Shown: one piece after another, positions 8,583-17,822 of the stretch | Layout of the letters: each line of letters opens with the position of its first letter | Position numbering within the stretch: the stretch's first letter is position 1 | Origin: Xanthomonas vesicatoria ATCC 35937 | GTDB taxonomy: Bacteria; Pseudomonadota; Gammaproteobacteria; Xanthomonadales; Xanthomonadaceae | Assembly (NCBI RefSeq): GCF_001908725.1 | Contig: NZ_CP018725.1 | Location: forward strand, 3,720,001 to 3,784,000 | DNA: 64,000 nt | Direction of reading: 5' to 3' | Notes under the pieces: model-generated | The model's input: the letters and a program-made list of their open reading frames with translations, nothing else | What the model was told of the DNA's origin: nothing | Databases searched by the model: none | Translations under genes and position numbers: made by a program

Positions 8583-9788
8583 ATGAAATTCCGCTTCGCC
8601 GCCGCCGCCGTGGCCACGTTCGCCTTCGGCCTGGTCTGCGCCCAGACACCAGCGCCGCAGCCGACTCCCGCTGTGGCTGCCGCGCCGGCTGCACTGCCGG
8701 TTCCGCCCGCACCCGCGCCGGCCGTGTCCAAATCCTGGATCCTGATGGACTACGCCACCGGGCAGGTGCTTGCCGGCGAAAACATCCACCAGCAACTGGC
8801 ACCGGCCAGCATCACCAAGGTAATGACGTCCTACGTCGTGGCTGCGGAAATCAAGAACGGCAAGGTCAAGCGCGACGACCAGGTCATGATGAGCGAGCGC
8901 GCCTGGCGCGAGGGCGGCGCCGGCACGGACGGTAGCTATAGCGGCTTCCCGGTCAACCAGACTGCGCGTCTGGAAGACATGGAAAAGGGCATGGCGATCC
9001 AGTCCGGCAACGATGCTGCGATCGCGCTGGCCGAGCATGTGGCCGGGAGCGAGGAAGCGTTCGCCTCGTTGATGAACAGCTACGCCGCCAAGATCGGCAT
9101 GAAGAATTCCTACTTCGTCAACGCGCACGGCCTCAGTGCCGAAGGCCACCATTCCACCGCCTACGATCTGGCCATGCTGGGCCGCGCCATGGTGCGCGAT
9201 TACCCGGAGACCTACGCCTACAACAAGATCAAGGAATTCCAGGTCGGCTCGATCAAGCAGAGCAACCGCAACCGGCTGCTGTGGCGCGACCCGGCGGTGG
9301 ACGGCATCAAGACCGGCCACACCTCCGAGGCCGGTTACTGCCTGCTGAGCTCGGCCAAGCGCGGCGATCAGCGCCTGATCGCGGTGGTCATGGGCGACAC
9401 CTCCGAAGAACAACGTGCTACCGACAGCCTGGCGCTGCTCAACTGGGGCTTCCGCTTCTTCGAAACCCATGGCCTGTACGCGCCCGGCAAGGTTGTGACC
9501 AAGCAGAAGGTCTGGAAGGGTGCGCAGGACGAGGTGCAACTTGGCGTGGCCCAGCCGCTATTGGTCAGCCTGCAGCGCGGTCGCTACAACGACCTCAAGC
9601 CCAGCATGGAGGTGGCCAAGAATCTGGAAGCGCCTATCAAGAAGGGTCAGCAGGTCGGCACCGTCAAGGTCAGCCTGGACGGCAAGATCATCGCCCAGGC
9701 CCCGCTGGTCGCCATCAATGCGGTGGAAGAGGGCGGCTTCTTCAAGCGTCTTTGGGATTCGTTCTGGATGTGGTGGGAATCGGAATAA
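8583..9788 (+). CDS. dacC: Serine-type D-Ala-D-Ala carboxypeptidase (PBP5/6 family)
   Basis: A 401-residue periplasmic enzyme that removes the terminal D-Ala from pentapeptide stems. A Sec signal is present at residues 1-18, then a Pro/Ala linker. All three penicillin-binding motifs are seen: SITK with Ser76, SGN at 141-143 and KTG at 243-245. The C-terminal PBP5 domain is followed by an amphipathic, Trp/Phe-rich tail (FFKRLWDSFWMWW) that would anchor it to the inner membrane. The ATG at 8583 is chosen since it begins the signal peptide. The 240-base gap after rlpA suggests its own promoter. The dacA and dacC names cannot be separated from sequence alone. Confidence 0.92.
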   Translation: MKFRFAAAAVATFAFGLVCAQTPAPQPTPAVAAAPAALPVPPAPAPAVSKSWILMDYATGQVLAGENIHQQLAPASITKVMTSYVVAAEIKNGKVKRDDQVMMSERAWREGGAGTDGSYSGFPVNQTARLEDMEKGMAIQSGNDAAIALAEHVAGSEEAFASLMNSYAAKIGMKNSYFVNAHGLSAEGHHSTAYDLAMLGRAMVRDYPETYAYNKIKEFQVGSIKQSNRNRLLWRDPAVDGIKTGHTSEAGYCLLSSAKRGDQRLIAVVMGDTSEEQRATDSLALLNWGFRFFETHGLYAPGKVVTKQKVWKGAQDEVQLGVAQPLLVSLQRGRYNDLKPSMEVAKNLEAPIKKGQQVGTVKVSLDGKIIAQAPLVAINAVEEGGFFKRLWDSFWMWWESE

Positions 9789-9806
9789 GTTCGGAATAAG
9801 TGCAGC

Positions 9807-9832
9807 AAAAAGCCGGCGAAAGCCGGCTTTTT
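9807..9832 (+). terminator. Bidirectional intrinsic terminator between dacC and the LpxR-like gene
   Basis: AGCCGGC at 9811-9817 pairs with GCCGGCT at 9822-9828 across a 4-base loop, flanked by A5 on the left and T5 on the right. It lies between convergent genes and can serve both strands. Confidence 0.9.
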
Positions 9833-9911
9833 GTTTGCGGGGATTAAGGATCGGGCATGTGGGATTCGCAACAGCCAGAGCAAGTGCAAGGCATCAGTGG
9901 CCTGCTTGGGT

Positions 9912-9947
9912 CAATCCCCCAATCCCAAATCCCCAATCCCCAATTCC
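9912..9947. repeat. Tandem AATCCCC-type intergenic repeat
   Basis: About four imperfect tandem units of CAATCCC/AAATCCCC lie immediately before the end of the minus-strand gene. The same motif occurs in a shorter form at 5671-5685. Confidence 0.6.
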
Positions 9948-9952
9948 AGCCC

Positions 9953-11014
9953 TCAAAGCATCCGGCTGATGGTGAAACTCCCATACACCGGCGTCTCGCG
10001 TTGGGTCTCGAATTCGCGGGTGCGGTGGTAGCGTGCGATGGCGAACTTCCAGCGGCCGTACATCACCGCCAAGCCGTAGCCGACATCGCCCACGAACGGA
10101 CGCTTGTCCACGCTGTGGCTATTGCGGAACGTGTTGCCATCCAGGGTGATGTCGCGAATCACCCAGCGCGCATCCGTGGTCACGAACAGGTGGCCCGACC
10201 AGCCGCTGGCACGTCCCAGTCGGCTCGGGGCAGTATTTTCGCCCGCCGGGCGGGTGGGGGTGCTGCCGAAGTCGTCCGGCAACTTCCAGCCAAAACGTGC
10301 TTCGCCACCGGCGTTCAGGTGTGTGGCCATGTTGCCCACCGCCCCGCCCCAGTGCGAGATAAAGTCCCAGCCGAATCCATCGGCATTGCTGGTGGCATCA
10401 GCCGGCCACCGGCGCATGCGTTCGTGCACCAGGTTGATCAGCGGCTCGTTGTGCAGCTGGTTGTCCCAGCCCTGGAATTTCTCGTCCCCCAGCGCGTCAT
10501 GGATCGCATCCTGGGCTTCCTGCGCAAAAGCCCACGGGCCAACTACGCCGATCTGCAGCTGGGTGGTGCGCAGGTGCGCATCGTTGCGGGCGTTGTAGCC
10601 AAAGCTCGCCAGCAGGATGCCCGCATACGGGCGGTCGTCCGGGATTACGTCGCGGCGGGTGTAGTCGGTGGGGGTAAAGATCCCCTGGCCGATCGAGAAC
10701 ACCATGTTCTGCTGGTCGAACTCGCCCGGATGCAGCCGTTCCAGATAACTGTTGACCCAGCGCGCGGTGCGCGGCAGGCACGGGTCGTCGGTGTAGTCGA
10801 CCAGATTGGGCGAGACCAGGGTCAGCACCGCACCGTTGGAATACCCCTGGTCCTGGTCTTCGCCGCCGAACAAATCGTTGTCGACCCGGAAATTGACTGC
10901 CGGCGGCGTCTGCCCCAGCCGGCTGGAATCGCACTGATCTGCTGCGATAGCTGGCATCGACAGCCCGGTGAGAGAGAGCAGCAAGGCAGCAGACAACGCG
11001 CGCGGTCGGAGCAT
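9953..11014 (-). CDS. LpxR-like outer-membrane lipid A deacylase family protein (DUF2219)
   Basis: A 353-residue protein with a clear Sec signal peptide (MLRPRALSAALLLSLTGLSM... ending AIA) and alternating beta-barrel patterning to a C-terminal Phe/Arg-rich strand. The family signature is present: an NDLFGGEDQDQGYSNG stretch near the mature N-terminus and the GPWAFAQEAQDAIHDALG segment that carries the conserved Gln and His of LpxR. Salmonella LpxR removes the 3'-acyloxyacyl chain of lipid A in a calcium-dependent reaction, so a lipid A remodelling role is likely but unproven here. The start at 11014 is chosen for the signal peptide; a longer frame to 11107 would mask it. It converges on dacC and diverges from the DUF493-lipB-lipA operon. 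Confidence 0.8.
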   Translation of the reverse strand: MLRPRALSAALLLSLTGLSMPAIAADQCDSSRLGQTPPAVNFRVDNDLFGGEDQDQGYSNGAVLTLVSPNLVDYTDDPCLPRTARWVNSYLERLHPGEFDQQNMVFSIGQGIFTPTDYTRRDVIPDDRPYAGILLASFGYNARNDAHLRTTQLQIGVVGPWAFAQEAQDAIHDALGDEKFQGWDNQLHNEPLINLVHERMRRWPADATSNADGFGWDFISHWGGAVGNMATHLNAGGEARFGWKLPDDFGSTPTRPAGENTAPSRLGRASGWSGHLFVTTDARWVIRDITLDGNTFRNSHSVDKRPFVGDVGYGLAVMYGRWKFAIARYHRTREFETQRETPVYGSFTISRML

Positions 11015-11273
11015 GGAGGGCCTGGGGGATAAGGAGGACGGGGGTGGTGCAAAGGTGCCTGCGCTCACGGCTGCGTCGCGTGAACATGCGCCTAAGCGTG
11101 ATCTCATTTTCGGTCGAGGCCGGTTTGTGGAGAACTGCCGTTCCTACGTAGGTGTGTTTGGCTAAGCACCGCAATCGAGGATGCCGTCCAGGCTTAGACA
11201 GCCATGCGCATAACTGCGGTGAGGGTGCGAGGCGAGACTTGGGTTTGCCCTCCGCCGGCCCGATAATGGGGCG

Positions 11274-11552
11274 ATGGATATCAGCACCGACAACCCCCAA
11301 CACGGCTTCCAGTTTCCCGGTACCTTCGAGCTCAGCGCCATGGGCGCCGCCGAGCGCGGCCTGGAAATCGAATTGCCGCGCCTGCTCGCTGCCACTGGTG
11401 TGGAGCTGCTGCAGGAAAGCGTCAGCTGGAAGCATTCTTCCAACGGTAAATATGTCTCGGTCAAGATCGGCTTCCGTGCCGAGAGCCGGGAGCAGTTCGA
11501 TGCGGCGCATCAGGCGCTGCGTGGCCATCCGGAAGTGAAGTGGACGCTGTAG
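11274..11552 (+). CDS. DUF493 (YbeD-like) protein
   Basis: A 92-residue cytoplasmic protein with the YbeD/DUF493 pattern, including a [10 protein letters not shown] beginning and a predicted ACT-like alpha/beta fold. In many proteobacteria this gene sits between dacA and lipB, exactly as here, and it is thought to be regulatory in lipoate metabolism; its molecular role is unknown. Its end overlaps the GTG start of lipB by 13 bases, so the two are co-translated. Confidence 0.85.
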   Translation: MDISTDNPQHGFQFPGTFELSAMGAAERGLEIELPRLLAATGVELLQESVSWKHSSNGKYVSVKIGFRAESREQFDAAHQALRGHPEVKWTL

Positions 11553-12238
11553 CGGCCGAACCTGCGGTGGTTGCAGTTGGGATTCCGCCCGCGCAGCTGT
11601 GCGACCTCGGTCAGCAAGACTACGCCCCTGTCTGGCGCGCAATGCAGCGTTTCACCGATACACGCGATGGGCAGACCGCCGACCAGGTATGGGTAGTCGA
11701 GCATGCGCCGGTGTTCACGCTGGGCCAGGCCGGCAAGCCCGAGCACGTGCTGGCCCCGGGCGATATCCCGGTGCTGCAGGTCGATCGCGGTGGGCAGGTG
11801 ACCTACCACGGTCCAGGCCAGCTGGTGGTCTACCCGCTGCTGGATCTGCGCCGGCTCAAGATCGGCGTGCGCGATTACGTGTGCAAGATCGAGCAGGCGT
11901 TGATCGATACGCTGGACGAATGGAATATCGTGGCCGGACGTCGTGAAGGCGCGCCGGGTGTGTATGTCGGCGGCGCCAAGATTGCTGCACTTGGCATCCG
12001 CGTGCGCCGGGGCTGCACGTTCCATGGGTTGTCGTTCAATGTGGCGATGGACCTGGAGCCGTTTCACCGCATCAACCCGTGCGGCTACGAGGGCTTGCAG
12101 GTGACCTCGGTGCTAGACTTGGGCGGCCCCTCCGGGATGGAGGCCGTCAAGGCAGCGCTGCTTGAGCAGCTGGCACGCCAGTTCGGCCTGACGCTGCAGC
12201 CCGCCTCCGCAATGCCCGACCTTTCGCTTCCGGCCTGA
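11540..12238 (+). CDS. lipB: Octanoyl-[acyl-carrier-protein]:protein N-octanoyltransferase
   Basis: A 232-residue enzyme that moves octanoate from acyl-ACP to lipoyl domains, the first step of de novo lipoate assembly. The [17 protein letters not shown] signature is intact. The catalytic pair is visible as Lys147 in GGAKIA and Cys181 in NPCGYEG. The GTG start at 11540 overlaps the DUF493 gene. lipA follows after 14 bases, giving a DUF493-lipB-lipA operon. Confidence 0.95.
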   Translation: MDAVAAEPAVVAVGIPPAQLCDLGQQDYAPVWRAMQRFTDTRDGQTADQVWVVEHAPVFTLGQAGKPEHVLAPGDIPVLQVDRGGQVTYHGPGQLVVYPLLDLRRLKIGVRDYVCKIEQALIDTLDEWNIVAGRREGAPGVYVGGAKIAALGIRVRRGCTFHGLSFNVAMDLEPFHRINPCGYEGLQVTSVLDLGGPSGMEAVKAALLEQLARQFGLTLQPASAMPDLSLPA

Positions 12239-12252
12239 GCGCCCGTACTGTC

Positions 12253-13266
12253 ATGACCCAGCCTATCGCCCGTTCCATCCCCTTGCAGGTCGTCTCCGGC
12301 GATACCGCCGCACCTGCGCCGCTGCAGACCGGCGTCAAGCAGATCGGTGGCGACAAGATCAATCGCTCGCCGGTGCAGTTTGTGGATGCGCCGGTGCTGC
12401 GCAAACCGTCGTGGATCCGCGTGCGGATTCCGTCCGGCAACGCGGTGCAGAACCTCAAGGCCAAGTTGCGCGAAAACCGCCTGGTCACGGTGTGCGAAGA
12501 GGCCAGCTGCCCGAATATCCACGAGTGCTTCAGCCACGGCACCGCCACCTTCATGATCTTGGGTGAGGTCTGCACGCGGCGCTGCTCGTTCTGCGATGTG
12601 GCGCACGGCCGGCCCAAGCCGCCGGATGCGAACGAACCTGCCAGCCTTGCCACCACGGTAGCCGACATGGGTTTGAAGTACGTGGTGGTCACCAGCGTGG
12701 ACCGCGATGATCTGCGCGACGGTGGTGCCCAGCATTTTGTGGACTGCATCGCGGCCATTCGTGCGAGCTCGCCTAACACCCGCATCGAGATTCTGACCCC
12801 GGATTTCCGCGGCAAGGGCCGCATGGACCGCGCGCTGGAGATTCTGGCGCTGAGCCCGCCGGACGTCTTCAATCACAACATCGAAACCGTGCCGGATCTC
12901 TATCCGAACGTACGCCCCGGTGCGGATTACCAGTGGTCGCTGACCCTGCTGCAACGCTTCAAGGCGCAGCATCCGTCCATCGCCACCAAGTCCGGCATCA
13001 TGCTGGGCCTGGGCGAGACGATGGAGCAGGTGCAGGCCACCTTGCGCGATCTGCGTGCGCACGATGTCGACATGATCACGATTGGCCAGTATCTGCAGCC
13101 GACCCCGCACCACCACCCGGTGATGCGCTACTGGACGCCGGAGGAATACAAGGCGCTGGAAGACTATGGCAATGCGCTGGGCTTCAGCCACGTGGCGTCC
13201 GGGCCGATGGTGCGTTCGTCGTATCACGCCGATCGCCAGGCTGCCGGGGCAGGTGTCGCTGCCTGA
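12253..13266 (+). CDS. lipA: Lipoyl synthase
   Basis: A 337-residue radical SAM enzyme that inserts two sulfurs into octanoyl-lysine. Both iron-sulfur cluster motifs are complete: the auxiliary cluster cysteines Cys81, Cys86 and Cys92 ([12 protein letters not shown]) and the radical SAM cluster cysteines Cys107, Cys111 and Cys114 (CTRRCSFC). The conserved RSSYHAD end supplies the serine ligand of the auxiliary cluster. It lies 14 bases after lipB. Confidence 0.97.
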   Translation: MTQPIARSIPLQVVSGDTAAPAPLQTGVKQIGGDKINRSPVQFVDAPVLRKPSWIRVRIPSGNAVQNLKAKLRENRLVTVCEEASCPNIHECFSHGTATFMILGEVCTRRCSFCDVAHGRPKPPDANEPASLATTVADMGLKYVVVTSVDRDDLRDGGAQHFVDCIAAIRASSPNTRIEILTPDFRGKGRMDRALEILALSPPDVFNHNIETVPDLYPNVRPGADYQWSLTLLQRFKAQHPSIATKSGIMLGLGETMEQVQATLRDLRAHDVDMITIGQYLQPTPHHHPVMRYWTPEEYKALEDYGNALGFSHVASGPMVRSSYHADRQAAGAGVAA

Positions 13267-13596
13267 GCAGCAAGACCGGGGGGCTCTACGGCAGCGCCCC
13301 GAGCTGACGACCGCCACGCGCGGTGGCCAAGTCGTCGACGCCTAATTGCGCCGGCGTCGCCTTGGCGGCACCAAGCATCCGTTTTTATCACCGGCCCTGT
13401 GCAGTGCACAGGGCCGTGTCGTCTCCGGCGGTCTGGACGTGCCGGTGCAAGATACGGTCGCGTTCACAATCCGATACAGGCCCGGCGCTAGGCTGATTCA
13501 GCCAGCGGATGACAACGCCAGCAACTTTGGGCACTGTCATGCTGTCTGATCCGTTCACCGCCTTTCTTTCGTCGGCCTTGTGCCGAGAGCCATTCG
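13267..13596. other. Intergenic region between lipA and prc
   Basis: This 330-base gap holds a near-perfect palindrome at 13392-13416 and, just after lipA, a smaller GCCAC/GTGGC hairpin near 13310-13330. The prc promoter should lie downstream of the palindrome. No supported gene. Confidence 0.5.
13392..13416. repeat. 25-base near-perfect palindrome
   Basis: CGGCCCTGTGCA at 13392-13403 is the exact reverse complement of 13405-13416, with one central base. There is no T tract on either side. It may be a weak terminator hairpin for lipA or an operator for a dimeric regulator of prc. Confidence 0.6.
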
Positions 13597-15780
13597 ATGA
13601 CCTACAACGTTTCTGCGTCCATGAAGGCCGGCCTGCTGGCGCTGGTGTTGACCACTCCGATGGCATTGCTCGCACGCGCCGACATAGCGCTGCCAGAGGC
13701 CGCCACGCCCGAACAGGCAACGGCGACCAAACTTGTCTATGGCCTGCTGTCCGACAGCCGTTATGCCTACCGTCCGCGGACGCTAGACGAGGCGATGTCA
13801 AAGGACGTCTTCAAGCGCTATCTGGAAACGCTGGACGGCGGTAAACAGTTCTTCACCCAGGCCGACATCGACGGCTTTGCGCCGCTGCAGGCCGGGGTGG
13901 GCGACGCGCTGCGCGGCGGCAACCTGGAGCCGGCGTTTCAGGTGTTTGCGATCTACAAGAAGCGCGTCGACCAGCGCGTCAAATATGCGCGTGACCTGCT
14001 CAAGCAGGACTTCGACTTCACCGGCACCGACAAGTTCGAGTACGACCGCAAGGACGTGCCGTGGGCGTCGGACGACAAGCAGCTGGATGTGTTGTGGCGG
14101 CAGTCGGTGATGAACGACTGGCTGCGCCTGAAGCTGGCCGGCAAGAAGCCCGACGACATCCGCAAGACGCTGGACAAGCGTTACGCCGCGCTCGCCGATT
14201 CGGTGAAACAGCTCAAGGGCGAGGATGTGTTCCAGTTCTTCGTCAACGCCTACACCAACGCCGTCGACCCGCATACCGATTACTTCACCCCGCGCACCGC
14301 CGAAACGTTTAATCAGCAGATGTCGCTGTCGCTGGAAGGTATTGGCGCCCAGCTGCAGAAGCAGGACGACATGGTGGTGATCCGCGAGGTGATCCCGGGT
14401 GGCCCGGCGGCAGTGGATGGCACGCTCAAGCCAGGCGATCGCATCGTTGGCGTGGGCCAGGCCAAGAACGGCGCCATCGAGGATGTGATCGGCTGGCGCA
14501 TCGACGACGTGGTGGCCAAGATCCGCGGCAGCAAGGATACCCAGGTGCGCCTGGAGTACATCCCGGCCGAGTCGGGCATCGACGGCAAGCACCGCACGGT
14601 GACGCTGACCCGGCAGAAGGTGCGCCTGGCCGAGCAGGCTGCCAAGGGCGAGACGATTACCTTGCCGGCCAAGGGCAGCGAGCCGGAACGCCGCATCGGC
14701 ATCATCAAACTGCCGGGCTTCTATCAGGATTTCGAAGGCCGTCGCCGCAATGCGACCGATTACGCATCCGCAACCCGCGACGTCGCCAAGCTGCTGGCCG
14801 GCTTCAAGACCGACAAGGTGGACGGCGTGGTGCTGGATCTGCGCAACAACGGCGGCGGCTCACTGGACGAGGCGATCGAGTTGACCGGGCTGTTCATTGA
14901 GCAGGGCCCGGTCGTACAGGTGCGCGAATCCGGCGGCCGTGTGACGGTTAATGGCGACAGCAATCCGAAGGTGGCCTGGGATGGTCCGCTGGGTGTATTG
15001 ATCAACCGCGGCTCGGCATCGGCATCCGAGATCTTTGCCGGCGCCATCCAGGACTACGGTCGCGGCCTGGTGATCGGTGAAACCAGCTTCGGCAAGGGTA
15101 CCGTGCAGAACATCGTGGACCTGGATCGTTGGCCAGCCGCCGAAGGCCAGCGCTATGGTCAGGTCAAGCTGACGATTGCGCAGTTCTTCCGCGTCAGCGG
15201 CTCCAGTACCCAGCACAAGGGCGTGGTGCCGGATATCGCCTTCCCGGCCAGCGTGGATGCCACCGAGTTCGGCGAAAGCACCTACGACAACGCGCTGCCG
15301 TGGACGCGCATCGCTGCCGCACCGCACACCCAGTACGGCAACTTCGCGCCGCTGCTGCCCAAGTTGCAGACGCTGCACACCGCGCGCATCGCTGCCGACA
15401 AGGAGTTCCAGTGGTGGGAAGAGGACGTCAAGCAGTTCCGCGACGAGAAGGCCAAGAAGTACATCTCCTTGAACGAGGCCGAGCGCGTTGCCGAGCGTCA
15501 GAAGCAGGACCAGCAGCGCAAGGATCGCCAGCAGGTGCGCAAACAGCTGGGCCTGCCGCTGGATCCGCTTGCCGATGACAGCGACGACGGCCTGACCGGG
15601 AACGAGCGCGACATCGTCAAGGACACGGCGCGCGAGAAAGCCGCAGAAAAGCGCCCCGATCCGCTGCTGCACGAATCGGCCGCCATCCTGGCCGACGCGT
15701 TGGGCCTGCTGTCGCAGGACCAGCCGCTCTCGGCCCAGGTACTGCCGCAATCCACGGCCCCGGGGCGCTGGGCAGACTGA
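13597..15780 (+). CDS. prc: Tail-specific (C-terminal processing) protease Prc, S41 family
   Basis: A 727-residue periplasmic serine protease that degrades proteins with exposed nonpolar C-termini and helps control lytic transglycosylases and peptidoglycan hydrolases. A Sec signal lies within residues 1-28, then the Tsp N-terminal domain, a PDZ domain at about 240-330 and the S41 domain. The Ser/Lys dyad maps to Ser475 in GSASASE and Lys500 in GETSFGKGTVQ, with the same 25-residue spacing as the E. coli dyad. A highly charged C-terminal region (about 600-700) is the DUF3340 part of the family. A strong terminator follows. Confidence 0.95.
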   Translation: MTYNVSASMKAGLLALVLTTPMALLARADIALPEAATPEQATATKLVYGLLSDSRYAYRPRTLDEAMSKDVFKRYLETLDGGKQFFTQADIDGFAPLQAGVGDALRGGNLEPAFQVFAIYKKRVDQRVKYARDLLKQDFDFTGTDKFEYDRKDVPWASDDKQLDVLWRQSVMNDWLRLKLAGKKPDDIRKTLDKRYAALADSVKQLKGEDVFQFFVNAYTNAVDPHTDYFTPRTAETFNQQMSLSLEGIGAQLQKQDDMVVIREVIPGGPAAVDGTLKPGDRIVGVGQAKNGAIEDVIGWRIDDVVAKIRGSKDTQVRLEYIPAESGIDGKHRTVTLTRQKVRLAEQAAKGETITLPAKGSEPERRIGIIKLPGFYQDFEGRRRNATDYASATRDVAKLLAGFKTDKVDGVVLDLRNNGGGSLDEAIELTGLFIEQGPVVQVRESGGRVTVNGDSNPKVAWDGPLGVLINRGSASASEIFAGAIQDYGRGLVIGETSFGKGTVQNIVDLDRWPAAEGQRYGQVKLTIAQFFRVSGSSTQHKGVVPDIAFPASVDATEFGESTYDNALPWTRIAAAPHTQYGNFAPLLPKLQTLHTARIAADKEFQWWEEDVKQFRDEKAKKYISLNEAERVAERQKQDQQRKDRQQVRKQLGLPLDPLADDSDDGLTGNERDIVKDTAREKAAEKRPDPLLHESAAILADALGLLSQDQPLSAQVLPQSTAPGRWAD

Positions 15781-15804
15781 CCACTGCTGCTCATCCGATC
15801 CACG

Positions 15805-15837
15805 AACGCCACCGCTTGCCGGTGGCGTTTTCGTTTC
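15805..15837 (+). terminator. Intrinsic terminator of prc
   Basis: AACGCCACCG at 15805-15814 pairs perfectly with 15820-15829 across a 5-base loop and is followed by TTTCGTTT. It lies 24 bases after the prc stop. Confidence 0.9.
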
Positions 15838-15864
15838 TACGCTGCGTTCGTTGTCAGCCGGGGC

Positions 15865-16608
15865 TCAGGACAGCGCCTGCCAGCAGGCCTGCAGGCCGAG
15901 CAGCAGCAAGGTGCCGAAAAACACCCGGCGGAACAGTTCGGCAGAGATGCGGCGGCGCACCCGCGTGCCCGCCCATACGCCAACTGCAGTGGGTACCAAT
16001 GCCAACAACGAGGGCAGGCCGGCCGATAGCGGCACCCCGCCATGCCAGACCAGCGCAATGGCCAGGGCGAGCGTTGCCGTGCCGAAGCACGCCGCCAGTG
16101 CGCGGATCAACAGCTCACGCGGCAGGCTCAACGCAGACAGGTAGGGCACCACCGGAATCACCAGGACACCGGTGGCGCCGTTGAGCAAGCCACCCACCAA
16201 TCCCGTCAGCGGGCTGGCCCAGCGTTCGTGGCGTGGCGGCAGCGTCCATTGCCGGCGTGCAAGCCCGAGCAGGGCGTAGGCCACCAGCAGCACGCCGAGC
16301 GCGGCGCGCAGGAAGCGTGGGTTGCCGCCGATCATCACCCCGGCGCTCAGCCAGGTACCCGCCACCACCAGTGCCAGCACCGGCCACAGACGCCGCAGCA
16401 GTGCTGCCGGCGCCGGCCCCCAGGCCTGCTGCAGATTCGTCACCAGCGAAGGCAGCACCAGCAGTGCGGCAGCCTGGCTGGGCGGCAGCCACAGCCCGAG
16501 CAGCCCCATCGCCACCGTCGGCAGCCCCATGCCGGCAACGCCCTTGACGCCGCCGGCCAGCAGGAAGACGGCGGCTACCAGCAGCCACTGCGAAGCATAT
16601 CCATTCAT
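15865..16608 (-). CDS. TauE/SafE family sulfite/organic anion permease
   Basis: A 247-residue integral membrane protein with about eight hydrophobic helices and the TauE/SafE pattern: GGVKGVAGMGLPTVAMGLLG near the start and the LTGLVGGLLNGATGVLVIP repeat in the middle. The family moves sulfite, sulfoacetate or other small anions; the substrate here is unknown. The ATG at 16608 begins the first helix; the frame runs open upstream through the divergent promoter but is not hydrophobic there. It is divergent from a LysR regulator gene 87 bases away, which probably controls it. Confidence 0.85.
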   Translation of the reverse strand: MNGYASQWLLVAAVFLLAGGVKGVAGMGLPTVAMGLLGLWLPPSQAAALLVLPSLVTNLQQAWGPAPAALLRRLWPVLALVVAGTWLSAGVMIGGNPRFLRAALGVLLVAYALLGLARRQWTLPPRHERWASPLTGLVGGLLNGATGVLVIPVVPYLSALSLPRELLIRALAACFGTATLALAIALVWHGGVPLSAGLPSLLALVPTAVGVWAGTRVRRRISAELFRRVFFGTLLLLGLQACWQALS

Positions 16609-16695
16609 GGCGGCCAGGATCGGGGTGGCGAGGCTGAGCCGGCAAGCTGTCTTTGTTTGAGGCAGACTTCGGCCACGCCGAAGGCTGGAGCGCAT
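16609..16695. promoter_or_regulatory. Divergent promoter region, TauE/SafE permease and LysR regulator
   Basis: An 87-base gap between two divergent genes is the standard place for a LysR-type operator controlling the permease and the regulator itself. A clear T-N11-A dyad could not be fixed by eye. Confidence 0.45.
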
Positions 16696-17601
16696 ATGCA
16701 GGTGGAATTCGTCGATCTGCGGATCTTTGTCGCGGTGGCCGACACCGGCAGCATTACCGCCGGCGCCGACCGCGTGGCGCTGTCGCTGGCGGCCGCCAGT
16801 GCGCGCATCCGCGCGCTGGAGCTGCAGGTCGGGGTGGCGCTGTTCGAGCGTGGTCGGCGTGGGGTAACGCTCACTGCTGCCGGCCAGGTGTTGCTGCGGC
16901 ACGCACGGGTGCTGGCGCGGCAGGAGCAGGCGATGCGCAGCGAACTCGGCGACTATGGCATCGGCGGTCAGGTCACGCTGCGCTTGGCCGCCAACACCGC
17001 CGCGCTCTCGGAATGGCTACCGGAATGCGTTGCGGATTTTTTGCAGGCGCATCCGCGGGTGGATCTGACCCTGGCCGAGTGGGGGAGCGAGGAGGCGGCC
17101 GATGCGGTGCGCGATGAACGTGCCGACCTGGCCGTGGTGGCAGGGCATGCGGATTTCACCGGCCTGCAGCGGCGTCCGTTCCGGCAGGATCGCCTGGTGG
17201 TGGCGATGGCCGCCAGCCATCCGCTGGCCGGTGCGGGCAGCGTGCAGCTGACCGATATCGCACAGATGCAGTTGCTGGCATTGTCGGCCGACAACGCCTT
17301 GCATCGTCACCTGCGCACGCACCTGGCCAGGGCCGGCGTGCAGTTGCGCATCCGCGCGCGCGTGCCCGGCATCGACACCCTGTGCCGCATGCTGGCGCGC
17401 GGTGTGGGCGTGGCCATCGTGCCGCACGCGGCGCTGGCGTGTTCCAGCGTCAGGCAGCAGCTGGCGGCAGTGCCATTGGACGAAACCTGGGCGTGGCGCG
17501 AGCTGTCCATCGTCTGGCGCGACACGCCATCGGCGATCCTGCAGACCTTGCTGGAATGGCTGCAGGCCAGTGCGGCACAGCCAGGCATCCAGACGGCTTG
17601 A
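16696..17601 (+). CDS. LysR-family transcriptional regulator
   Basis: A 301-residue protein with an N-terminal winged helix-turn-helix (residues about 3-60, LRIFVAVADTGSITAGADRV... FERGRRGVTLTAAG) and a periplasmic-binding-like effector domain from about residue 90. LysR proteins usually act as tetramers on a divergent neighbour, so the adjacent TauE/SafE permease gene is the likely target. The ATG at 16696 fits the family start; the longer open frame upstream overlaps the permease gene in antisense and is not credible. Confidence 0.92.
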   Translation: MQVEFVDLRIFVAVADTGSITAGADRVALSLAAASARIRALELQVGVALFERGRRGVTLTAAGQVLLRHARVLARQEQAMRSELGDYGIGGQVTLRLAANTAALSEWLPECVADFLQAHPRVDLTLAEWGSEEAADAVRDERADLAVVAGHADFTGLQRRPFRQDRLVVAMAASHPLAGAGSVQLTDIAQMQLLALSADNALHRHLRTHLARAGVQLRIRARVPGIDTLCRMLARGVGVAIVPHAALACSSVRQQLAAVPLDETWAWRELSIVWRDTPSAILQTLLEWLQASAAQPGIQTA

Positions 17602-17822
17602 GCGGCCGACAAATTGCCGCGTCTCCGCGAGGCGGGCGTGGCCGGTACGCGAATTCCTGATGTCCGATTGGTGCACCCATGATCACGTAGGCCTTACACC
17701 GCCATGACGCTTGCTCGCGATGTGTGTGAGCCGCTTCGCGCGGGCGTAGCGCCCTTGTAGACCGGATCCTCATCGCGGCTTTGGCAGGCGCTGTCATTGT
17801 TGGCGCAACGGTGCGCCTGCTG

